A stretch of 64,000 nucleotides of DNA, from NCBI RefSeq assembly GCF_001632805.1, contig NZ_CP007220.1, forward strand, positions 1,674,001 through 1,738,000, written 5' to 3'. The DNA comes from Mycobacteroides chelonae CCUG 47445. Its GTDB lineage: Bacteria > Actinomycetota > Actinomycetes > Mycobacteriales > Mycobacteriaceae. The position numbers and the translations under genes were made by a program. The notes under the pieces were generated by a model. That model made no database searches. It had not been told where the DNA came from and worked only from the letters and a program-made list of their open reading frames with translations. Shown piece after piece: positions 1 through 7,322 of the stretch (position 1 is the first letter of the stretch; the number at the start of each line of letters is the position of its first letter).

Positions 1-1320
1 AGCCGTTCGGACACCTGCATAAATGGTGTGCCGCTCGAAAGATGTTGCACGGCAAAGGTATGCCGCAAATCGTGTATGCGAGTCCCTGCGACTGCTGGGC
101 GCGCTGGGCGGTCTTTTGTTGCGGGCCTTGCTGGTTCGCTTGCCGGGAGTCCGACCGCGACTAGTGCTGGCCGGAAGATGCGCCGGTAGAACGTTCCCAT
201 ATCGACGGGCTCGCTCCAATCCAGGGCGGTCTGTCGCCGCGCAACGCTTCGGGCTACGACGCTCGCGCTTCGCCCCGGCCATAGTGGCGCGGTTGGGTCG
301 TCGCGACGGGGGTGCTCCGCGAGGTACGCTGCCAGACGCTCCGCGAGCCAGTCCGGGAGTGGCACTGTGCGCCGGGACTTCTTGGACTTGAGCGTGCCTG
401 GTACCCACTTGCCGTCTTTGCGTTTCTTGGTCCGCTGCACCTTCACCGCTGCCCGCACAGGCGTGCCCACGGGCACGGGCGGGAACACAAGGTCACCGAT
501 CTCAAGGCCGGTGTTCTCGCTGGCGCGCACGCCACTGGCAGCCAGGAACTCGACCATCAGCGCGTACACCGGGTATGCAGGTAGCTCCGCCACTTCACCC
601 GCGACGGCAGCGCTTACCGCGCCGAGTTGATCGGTGGTGAGCGGGTGGTGTTCGAACGTGGTCTTGTCGCCGGTACCACGCTTGCGCTGAAACTCTTTGG
701 CACTAGTGGGGTTACTGGGGATTGCGCCGTCACTGAGTGCCTGGTCGAGTACCGCCCGGAACACCCGCCAGATATGGCCTACGGTGCCTGTGCTCAGCCT
801 CTCACCGTCGCCTACGCGGCTGCTTCGGTTGAGTAGGGCCGCCCGGAAGCGCCGGCATTCCGCAGCCGATAGCGCCGCGATAGCCGTACCGCTCAGCTCC
901 GGCAGGACGTAAAACTCAAGCAACCGTTGGTACTTGGCGGCTGTCGCGGCCTTGATATCGCCGTTGCTTACCGCTGCGCTCTGTGCGTCGAGCCAGCTTT
1001 GCGCGTAGTAGCCGAATGGCTGCTCACCAGCCTTCTTGGCGTCGGCCAAGGCGGTTGTGCCGCCGACCGTGTGCTTGGCGTTGTTGAGGGCATCCCGTCG
1101 CTCTTCTGCTTGTTCCCGCGTGGGGTAAGACTCCTGACGGGCGCGTGTCTTGCCTGGAATGGGCACGCCGAACGCATCGGTGACGGGTTCGCGCCAGACG
1201 ACGCGATAGACGCGAACGGTCTTGCCTTTGCGCTTGCGCTTGGTGTCGTAGGGGCGAATGTGCGAACAGCTTCTCTAGAGTTTCGACTTTCCAATGCCTG
1301 ATGTCACCGATCTTGGCCAT
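1..1320 (-). CDS. Tyrosine-recombinase integrase, partial at left edge, apparent +1 frameshift near the N-terminus
   Basis: Phage-type integrase that would insert or excise the element to the left. ATG at 1320 gives about 23 residues (MAKIGDIRHWK...), then the reading frame changes: from about 1256 down to base 1 a second frame is open without stops and encodes a full mycobacteriophage-like integrase. It has a basic N-terminal arm-binding region (RPYDTKRKRKGK), a core-binding domain, the first catalytic Arg in ASGVRASE, a Lys-rich beta-hairpin region, and the box III IHDLRHTFA motif. The final His/Trp and Tyr lie beyond the window. The second frame is closed by TAG at 1275-1277 just upstream and has no ATG there; its first GTG would delete the arm-binding domain. 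The shift lies near gggg at 1251-1254, where CCC-C is a classic slippery sequence. ATG is 3 bases after the WXG100 stop. Programmed frameshift, real mutation or assembly error cannot be separated from sequence alone. Confidence 0.82.
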
Positions 1321-1323
1321 CGG

Positions 1324-1629
1324 TTACGCGTTTCCGGTCTTGCCGAAGCGCCCAGCGCTACCGTCATCGGTGCCAACAACTTTGGCGGTGGCCTCAAAGA
1401 TCCAAGTCGCGTGCTCGCCGACTTGCTTGCGGATCACCTCGTGCTGCTCGTGCCAGCCGGTTCGCAAATCTTCCATCGCTGAACCAACAACCCCCGGCCA
1501 ACGTGACGCCAACTCGGCCAGATCCGCATCATGACCAACGTGGTCCTGGCGATGGGTCTCCACATGGTCCAACAGCTTGTTTGCCTGCTTGAACAACAAC
1601 TCCGGGTCGTAACTCAAAGGTTCAGGCAT
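1324..1629 (-). CDS. WXG100 (ESAT-6-like) family protein
   Basis: A 101-residue all-helical protein with W44-P-G46 in the middle, the size and layout of WXG100 proteins, which form helical hairpins and are exported by type VII (ESX) systems or act as partners for exported toxins. I chose ATG 1629 because AGGGGGA lies 4-6 bases upstream; a longer in-frame start at 1707 would overlap the small ORF upstream more deeply and give a non-conserved extension. No clear C-terminal YxxxD/E signal is visible. It is the third gene of a compact minus-strand operon, between the 34-residue ORF and the integrase. Mycobacterial prophages are known to carry WXG100 proteins linked to polymorphic toxins; no toxin of that kind is visible here. 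Family assignment rests on the motif, length and helical pattern. Confidence 0.6.
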   Translation of the reverse strand: MPEPLSYDPELLFKQANKLLDHVETHRQDHVGHDADLAELASRWPGVVGSAMEDLRTGWHEQHEVIRKQVGEHATWIFEATAKVVGTDDGSAGRFGKTGNA

Positions 1630-1726
1630 TAGTTCCCCCTTGGGCGCAAGACTGCTGATAGCCGAACTGTACGCCGTAGCCAAAACTCTGGTACCAGCCA
1701 TGCACATACGAATCGCGCATGTGCAT
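1622..1726 (-). CDS. Small 34-residue ORF in the integrase-proximal operon
   Basis: An ATG at 1726 opens a 34-residue frame ending with TGA at 1622-1624. It has a strong Shine-Dalgarno, AGAGGAG, lying inside the last codons of the upstream HEPN-like gene, whose stop is only 2 bases before this ATG. Its 3' end overlaps the ATG of the WXG100 gene by 8 bases, so it is wedged between the two genes as if translationally coupled. The peptide is rich in Tyr, Gly and Gln, with Trp, Phe and one Cys (YVHGWYQSFGYGVQFGYQQS). I recognise no family. It could be a true small protein or a leader that carries ribosomes to the WXG100 start. Confidence 0.5.
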   Translation of the reverse strand: MHMRDSYVHGWYQSFGYGVQFGYQQSCAQGGTNA

Positions 1727-1728
1727 GG

Positions 1729-2622
1729 CTATCTCCTCTGGATTGCCCACCCGTCGCGATGCCACTGGAGGATAGTTGCCGCAAGAGACACCACAGCGCG
1801 CGCTTCTTCGGCTGACGGCATTCGCTTCGGGGTCGGCCCACCGCCATGCCGGTCATGGTTCGGCCACATCAACCGCAGCATTGCGACGAGTGGCGCCACG
1901 TCGTGGGTTTGATCATGGCCGGGCAAGATCATTTTCCAGTTGCCTGCGCTCTGAGAGCTGCCGAGCTGGCCAAGGACGTCACCAAGAGTCGCCTTCGCCT
2001 TACTGGGTACGACTGCAGGAATCAGCACGTCCTCAACAGCCTTGATCGCGTGATCCCATGCGTCAGATGCGTCGCCGTTACGGCCAAATGCGTTTGTCCA
2101 GGCTTCGCGAAGCTCGTTGGTGGCTTCGCCAGCGGTGGCTGTCGCGGCGTCAAACGTGGCCTGCGCCTCCTCGGTGACCGTGCGCACCAGTGAAGTGCCG
2201 TCGTCGTTAACCCGCCAAACGGATGCCCCGTAGCTAAGGATGTGGTTTAGATCCCGCCACCGGTTACGTTGAGGAATGACCATGTCCAAAAGTGCGTCCG
2301 CGAGGTCAAGGACAAACGCTTCATGTGTCTTCGCGCGCGAAATCAGCGCAAGAGCGAACATCGTAGGGTCGGTATCGGTGGCTAGCGGCAAACGGAACCG
2401 AATACCAATCTCACGCAGTACGTCTCGGTCTGGATTTACGAAATGTGAATGCTCGTGAACGCCAAGATGGTCGCTAATCCACTCCAGGATAGGGAACTTC
2501 AAATGGTCCGGTGCGCCTTCGTAAGGCCCGTCGGGTTGCGTTCCGGCGCTTCTATCAGACAGCGGTTGCCACGGCATATAGGAAAGCCTATGGCCATGGG
2601 CCGACAGAACTGGCCTAACCAT
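1729..2622 (-). CDS. HEPN/Abi-like protein of a mobile element
   Basis: A 297-residue soluble protein without signal peptide or membrane segment. The last third is helical and contains RLMWPNHDRHGGG at about 250-262, an R-x5-H arrangement followed by His-Gly-Gly-Gly. That resembles the C-terminal domain of abortive-infection proteins and HEPN nucleases (R-x4-6-H). The N-terminal half (about 20-120) has a WISDHLGVHEH region and resembles nothing I can name. First gene of the minus-strand operon that runs into the integrase, beginning about 145 bases from the tRNA-Arg gene. An in-frame TGA lies three codons upstream of ATG 2622, so the start cannot be much longer; MPWQ at 2577 is an alternative. 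A role in phage exclusion is inference from the motif and position. Confidence 0.55.
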   Translation of the reverse strand: MVRPVLSAHGHRLSYMPWQPLSDRSAGTQPDGPYEGAPDHLKFPILEWISDHLGVHEHSHFVNPDRDVLREIGIRFRLPLATDTDPTMFALALISRAKTHEAFVLDLADALLDMVIPQRNRWRDLNHILSYGASVWRVNDDGTSLVRTVTEEAQATFDAATATAGEATNELREAWTNAFGRNGDASDAWDHAIKAVEDVLIPAVVPSKAKATLGDVLGQLGSSQSAGNWKMILPGHDQTHDVAPLVAMLRLMWPNHDRHGGGPTPKRMPSAEEARAVVSLAATILQWHRDGWAIQRR

Positions 2623-2689
2623 GCAACCTCACCACGTACGACTCCCCAGTTCGCCCGATGTTAGCTCGGGGAACGGGCATATCCGGGTC

Positions 2690-2709
2690 GCCGGTAAAAC
2701 GCCGGTAAA
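2690..2709. repeat. Two GCCGGTAAA direct repeats, 11 bp apart
   Basis: GCCGGTAAA occurs at 2690-2698 and again at 2701-2709, exactly one helical turn apart, between the accessory operon and the tRNA-Arg gene. Same-face short direct repeats beside an attachment site are typical arm-type binding sites for tyrosine integrases. This role is inferred from position and spacing. Confidence 0.4.
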
Positions 2710-2767
2710 TTCACCCCGGCCCGACCGCGTGATTGACCTGTTAGTCCATCTACCAGGCGATATACAG

Positions 2768-2841
2768 CGCCCCCGGCAGGAATCGAACCTGCGACCTAGG
2801 GATTAGAAGGCCCTTGCTCTATCCAACTGAGCTACGGAGGC
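2768..2841 (-). tRNA. tRNA-Arg (anticodon TCT), probable integration site
   Basis: A 74-base cloverleaf on the minus strand: acceptor GCCTCCG pairs with CGGGGGC, the D-arm is GCTC/GAGC, the anticodon loop is CTTCTAA with anticodon TCT, and the T-arm is GCAGG-TTCGAAT-CCTGC. CCA is not encoded. The 3' end faces the integrase-bearing DNA to the left, the usual geometry for an element that used the tRNA 3' end as attB and restored the gene. The second copy of the att core would lie outside the window. Confidence 0.93.
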
Positions 2842-2914
2842 ATGCGGCGCTAGCCGGACCGCAGTCTATCGAACCGGTGACCGTGCGGATCGCATCTCGC
2901 CATACCCTTGACTG

Positions 2915-4921
2915 GTGACCACCACCTCCACCGCCAGCAAGACCGATTCGCCGATCTGGACGATCGTCGTCGGCCTTGCGGCACTGGCGGGCCTGGTCGC
3001 GGCTGCTATCGGCGCGCTGTCACTGGCAGAGGCCCTGCTCGCGACGGGTCTGCCCAACCCTGGCCCCGTCACCTCCTACGGTCTGCCGTTCGTGCGCGCG
3101 GCCGCCGAAATCGTCGCCGTGGTTGCCGTCGGTGCGTTCCTGCTCACGGCCTTCTTCGTCCCACCGCAGTCCACCGGCGTGCTCGACGTGGACGGCTACC
3201 GCTCGCTGCGCGTCGGCACCGCGGCATCGACTGCGCTTGCGGTGCTCTCGGCGGTGATGGTGCCGTTGTCGATCTCCGATGTGGCCGGTCAGCCGGTGAG
3301 CGATTTCGGGCTCGGGGAGCTGTGGACGCTCGCAGGTGAGATTGAAACCGTCAATGCCTGGCGCTGGATGGCCTTCATCGCTGCCGGCGTCGCGATCGCC
3401 AGCCGGGTGGTGCTGCGCTGGTCGTGGACCCCGCTGCTCGTGGTCGGGTCGGTGGCGACGCTGATGCCGTTGGCCCTGGTGGGACATTCGGCCACCGGTG
3501 GCGCACATGATCTGGGCACCAACAGCCTCATCATCCATTTGGTATCGGCGGCGCTGTGGGCCGGCGGCCTTGTCGCATTGCTGATCCACGCGCTGCGCGG
3601 CGGCGGCTATCTCGACGTGGCCGCACGCCGGTTCTCCACGCTGGCGCTGTGGTGCTATGTCGCGATCGGGCTCAGCGGAATCATCAACGCGCTTATCCGG
3701 GTGCAGCTTTCGGACCTGTTCACCACCCGCTATGGCTGGCTGCTGGTGGGCAAGGCCACCGCGTTGCTGGTCCTCGGTGTCTTGGGGTATTTACAGCGGC
3801 GTTCGGCGATCACGGCACTGAGCGAGGAACCGCAGAACCGTCGACCGCTGATCCGGCTCGCCGGGATGGAGGCCGTGATCTTCGCAGTCACGTTCGGTAT
3901 CGCCGTCGGCCTGGGTCGCACCCCACCGCCGCCTCCGGTCAATCTCAACCCCTCACCGGTCGAGGTCGCCATCGGTTACACGCTCGATGGCCCGCCGACC
4001 CCGCAGCGATTGATGTTCGACTGGCGCTTTGATCTCATCTTCGGAACGGCCGCCATCGTTTTCGCGGTTACCTACTTGGTGGGTGTCCGTCGCCTCAAGG
4101 CCCGTGGTGACGCGTGGCCCGTGGGGCGCACCATCGCCTGGCTGTCTGGTTGTGCCTTCCTGCTCATTGCCACATCGTCGGGTGTCGGCCGGTACATGCC
4201 CGCGATGTTCAGCATGCACATGGTGGCGCACATGATGCTCTCGATGCTGGTGCCCGTGCTGCTTGTTCTCGGTGGCCCTATCACGCTGCTGCTTCGCGTG
4301 TTACCCGCCGCAGGCAAGGGGGATCCGCCGGGGCTGCGTGAATGGGTGCAGATTGCGTTGCACAGCAGCTTCTCTCGCTTTCTGACCCATCCGCTGGTGG
4401 CGACGTCGCTGTTCATCGGGGGGTTCTACGGCCTGTATCTCAGTGGGCTCTATGACGCCGCCGTCGATGTGCATGCTGCGCACTTGGCGATGAATGTGCA
4501 CTTCCTGCTCAGTGGATACCTGTTCTATTGGGTGGTCATCGGCATCGACCCGTCGCCGCGGCGGCTGCCTCCGGTAGCCAAGCTGGGCATCGTGCTGGTG
4601 TCGCTGCCCCTGCACGCCTTCTTCGGTGTCATCCTGATGGGCACGAAATCGATTCTGGGCGAGAAGTTTTACAGCAACCTGGCGCTACCGTGGCGGATCG
4701 ATCTGGCCGCCGATCAGCACATGGGCGGCGCTATCACCTGGGCGACAGGAGAGCTGCCGCTGCTGGTGGTCATGATCGCCCTAGTCATCCAGTGGTCGCG
4801 TTCGGACGAACGGCTGGCCCGCCGACAGGACCGCGCCGCCGACCGTGACGACGACGCAGACCTGGCCGCCTACAACGCTATGCTCGCCAAAATGGCTCAG
4901 CTGGACGAGAACTCGCGCTAG
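2915..4921 (+). CDS. CopD-CtaG fusion: copper resistance / cytochrome c oxidase assembly membrane protein
   Basis: A 668-residue polytopic membrane protein that joins a CopD-type copper-transport domain (about residues 100-340) to a CtaG (caa3-type) cytochrome oxidase assembly domain (about 370-640). The M. tuberculosis orthologue Rv0102 has the same fusion and length. About 14 hydrophobic segments are visible, with conserved His in segments such as VGHSATGG and MHMVAHMM that fit copper binding. Expected role: bringing copper across or to the membrane for the oxidase CuA/CuB centres. GTG start at 2915; no strong Shine-Dalgarno is seen. Its stop is interlocked with that of the convergent allophanate hydrolase gene in the shared CTAG at 4918-4921. 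Confidence 0.88.
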   Translation: MTTTSTASKTDSPIWTIVVGLAALAGLVAAAIGALSLAEALLATGLPNPGPVTSYGLPFVRAAAEIVAVVAVGAFLLTAFFVPPQSTGVLDVDGYRSLRVGTAASTALAVLSAVMVPLSISDVAGQPVSDFGLGELWTLAGEIETVNAWRWMAFIAAGVAIASRVVLRWSWTPLLVVGSVATLMPLALVGHSATGGAHDLGTNSLIIHLVSAALWAGGLVALLIHALRGGGYLDVAARRFSTLALWCYVAIGLSGIINALIRVQLSDLFTTRYGWLLVGKATALLVLGVLGYLQRRSAITALSEEPQNRRPLIRLAGMEAVIFAVTFGIAVGLGRTPPPPPVNLNPSPVEVAIGYTLDGPPTPQRLMFDWRFDLIFGTAAIVFAVTYLVGVRRLKARGDAWPVGRTIAWLSGCAFLLIATSSGVGRYMPAMFSMHMVAHMMLSMLVPVLLVLGGPITLLLRVLPAAGKGDPPGLREWVQIALHSSFSRFLTHPLVATSLFIGGFYGLYLSGLYDAAVDVHAAHLAMNVHFLLSGYLFYWVVIGIDPSPRRLPPVAKLGIVLVSLPLHAFFGVILMGTKSILGEKFYSNLALPWRIDLAADQHMGGAITWATGELPLLVVMIALVIQWSRSDERLARRQDRAADRDDDADLAAYNAMLAKMAQLDENSR

Positions 4922-6561
4922 CTCACCGCGCCCGCCGCGACGGCCGCCGGCCAGCTGCCATGCTCGCTGATGTCGATGCCTGCCTGCGCGGCGCCGCCGT
5001 CACACCCAAAGCCGGTGCGCCACACGCCGTCTTCGCACTCCACCTTGCCCAGCAGCATGGGCTCGGGCAGCTGCGCGAGGAAAGTGCCCAGTGCGGCGGG
5101 GGACAGGCGCCAGATTTCTCCGCCGATGCTCACCCCGTCCTCTTCCGAGCGGGTCAGGCCAGGCTTAGGGGGAGTGGTGCGCAGCGCCGCCATCCGGTAC
5201 TTCGAAGCGGTACGGACCGGACCCACCCAGCGTGCACCCAGGTCGGTGAGCTGAAACTCCAAGGGACCGCCCTTGAGATGCGCGCCGAACACCGCAAGCT
5301 CATAGGACAAGGTGATCGCGGTCGGCCAAACATCTTGTTCTGCAGCATCTCCGGTGATCAGAGCGGCGATGTCCAAGGCCACCGCATCATCGAAGGCGCG
5401 TGCCAGGACCGTCACCCCGAACTGGGCGTCACCGGCGGTACCGGCGGGCACCGCGACCGCGCACAGGTCGAACAGGTTGCAGAAGTTGGTGTAGGTGCCC
5501 ATCGTCGCGTTGACACCGATCGGGTCAGCCTGCACCTGTTCGATCGTCGGATGCAGCGGCGCCGTGGGTACCAACAGCGCATCCGCGCCGGCCAGGGTGG
5601 TCATGGCCTCGTCGCGCAGGCGCTGCACCTCGGCGCGATCGCGCACCAAGCGGTGTGCGGGGATGTCACGTGCACCGGAAACAATCTGCGCAACAGTGGG
5701 ATCGAGTGCCGCCCCGGGATTGGCGTCGATGAACTCGCCGACGGCCGCGTAACGCTCACTGACCAGAGCGCCCTCGTACAGCAATTTCGCGGCGGCAAGG
5801 AACGGGGCCAGATCGATTTCGACGATCGTCGCGCCCGTCGCGCGTAGACGCTCTATGGCCGCGTGAAAAGCGTTGCCCCACACCTCGTCGAGTGCGGGCA
5901 GCTCACGCGGGACGGCGACGGTGGGCTGAGGAGGCGCCGCGAGACGGGTGTTGGCGGGCCAGAGCCGGGGCCCTGACGCGGCACTCATGGCGGCCATCGC
6001 CCGATTGGCGGTAGCCAGTGACGCGGCGAAAATAGTGACACAGTCATAGGATTCACAGGCCGGGACCACGCCTTGGGTGGAGATGACGCCGACGGTCGGT
6101 TTGATCCCGACAATGCCCTGCAGCCCCGCAGGGACGCGCCCCGAGCCGGCGGTGTCGGTACCGATCGCGATATCGACCTCGCCGGTGGCCACGGCTACGG
6201 CGGAACCCGAACTGGAGCCACCGCTGATGTATTCGGGACGGCGTGAATCCGGCACCGGGCCGTACGGGGAGCGCGTACCGACGAGGCCAGTCGCGAACTG
6301 GTCCAGGTTGGTCTTGCCGACGACAACGGCACCGGCCGCGCGCAAGGCCGCGACCACCGGTGCATCGTGCTCGGGAATGTAGGCGTACTCCGGACAGGCG
6401 GCCGTTGTCGGCACGCCACCGACATCTACGTTGTCCTTCACCGCGAGCCGAACACCGGCCAACGTCCCTGATGAGGACTGCAATTCGGCGGCGATGTCGT
6501 CCTCGGGGCGCTGCATGATCCAAACCGTCATGTCAAGCAAGGTACGGGGGGCCGGACTCAT
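4918..6561 (-). CDS. atzF: Allophanate hydrolase (amidase signature family)
   Basis: Hydrolyses allophanate to ammonia and CO2, the second half of urea amidolyase-type urea breakdown. The amidase-signature Ser-Ser-Lys triad is visible: Lys in LAVKDNVDVGG (about residue 42), the GGSSSGSA loop (about 114-121) and the nucleophile Ser in GTDTAGSGR (about 140). After the amidase domain (to about 430) there is a small C-terminal gamma-glutamylcyclotransferase-like domain beginning near YELAVFGAHLKGG, which is characteristic of AtzF rather than of plain amidases. I use ATG 6561; ATG 6531 (MTVWIMQ) and 6642 are alternatives. No urea carboxylase or carrier gene lies nearby, so its partner must be elsewhere or it acts on another allophanate source. 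Confidence 0.87.
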   Translation of the reverse strand: MSPAPRTLLDMTVWIMQRPEDDIAAELQSSSGTLAGVRLAVKDNVDVGGVPTTAACPEYAYIPEHDAPVVAALRAAGAVVVGKTNLDQFATGLVGTRSPYGPVPDSRRPEYISGGSSSGSAVAVATGEVDIAIGTDTAGSGRVPAGLQGIVGIKPTVGVISTQGVVPACESYDCVTIFAASLATANRAMAAMSAASGPRLWPANTRLAAPPQPTVAVPRELPALDEVWGNAFHAAIERLRATGATIVEIDLAPFLAAAKLLYEGALVSERYAAVGEFIDANPGAALDPTVAQIVSGARDIPAHRLVRDRAEVQRLRDEAMTTLAGADALLVPTAPLHPTIEQVQADPIGVNATMGTYTNFCNLFDLCAVAVPAGTAGDAQFGVTVLARAFDDAVALDIAALITGDAAEQDVWPTAITLSYELAVFGAHLKGGPLEFQLTDLGARWVGPVRTASKYRMAALRTTPPKPGLTRSEEDGVSIGGEIWRLSPAALGTFLAQLPEPMLLGKVECEDGVWRTGFGCDGGAAQAGIDISEHGSWPAAVAAGAVS

Positions 6562-6721
6562 CGGCCAGTTGTCCCCAATCTCGCATTCATCCACAGCTGT
6601 CACCGGAACGTGCCCACATGTCGGTCCGCGGTGTCGGTGCATGGCGGGCTACTGGAGTGGCCAAGGGCACCCGTTCGGCGGTGCCGAGAAGAGATAGAGA
6701 GATTGAGGAAAGGCACGAACC

Positions 6722-7204
6722 ATGTTTGAAACTCCAGTGACTGTGATCGGCTCCATCGTCGGAGACCTCAAGCGGCGCCAGGTCGGCTCCGACGAAATGA
6801 TCAAGTTCCGCGTCGCCAGTAATGCACGCCGACGGCGTGAGGACGGCAGTTGGGTGAATTCGAATTCTCTCTTCATCAATGTCACCTGCTGGGGACGTCT
6901 GGTCACCGGCGTGGGTGCTGCGCTGGGTAAGGGAGCGCCGGTGATCGTGCACGGTCATCTGCATACCAGCGAGTTCGAGGACAAGGACGGCAACCGCCGT
7001 CAGGTCACCGAGATGAAGGCGATCGCCGTCGGGCCGGATCTGTCGCGGACCATCGCGCGGATCGAGAAGGTCGGCTACACCGGTAAGCAGGAGGGCGCCG
7101 AGGCGGTGGAGCAACCCGATACCGGCACCGAAGACGCCACCCCGGAGCTCTCGGAAACCGACGAGAGCAGCGAGGAGTCGGTGAACCTGCGCCTTAGCGC
7201 GTGA
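6722..7204 (+). CDS. ssbB: Single-stranded DNA-binding protein, SsbB paralogue
   Basis: A 160-residue OB-fold protein of the SSB family, orthologous by sequence and position to Rv2478c, the second mycobacterial SSB. The OB domain covers about 1-110 (MFETPVTVIGSIVGDL..., VTCWGRLVTGVG, PVIVHGHLHTSEF). The tail is acidic and Ser/Glu-rich but lacks the canonical DDxPF tip used by the main SSB to recruit partners. The start is ATG 6722, preceded by GAGGAAAGG. EttA and gdh follow on the same strand, the same order as in M. tuberculosis. Likely role: a specialised DNA-repair or stress SSB; replication SSB is normally encoded next to rpsF/rpsR. Confidence 0.88.
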   Translation: MFETPVTVIGSIVGDLKRRQVGSDEMIKFRVASNARRRREDGSWVNSNSLFINVTCWGRLVTGVGAALGKGAPVIVHGHLHTSEFEDKDGNRRQVTEMKAIAVGPDLSRTIARIEKVGYTGKQEGAEAVEQPDTGTEDATPELSETDESSEESVNLRLSA

Positions 7205-7322
7205 TCTGCGAGCTGACACCGGCGACCGCGCGGTCGCCTCTCACCTAGGATGGTTCGGGCAGCCCACCAGAACGGTCGTGAGCTGCGGCTAAAGAACTTA
7301 GAGGAGAGGCGACAGCGCGGCA

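Noticed and set aside
23..912. Several plus-strand open frames opposite the integrase
   Set aside because: They are antisense to the integrase frame, which carries recognisable recombinase motifs; these frames encode Arg/Ala/Leu-rich unconserved sequence.
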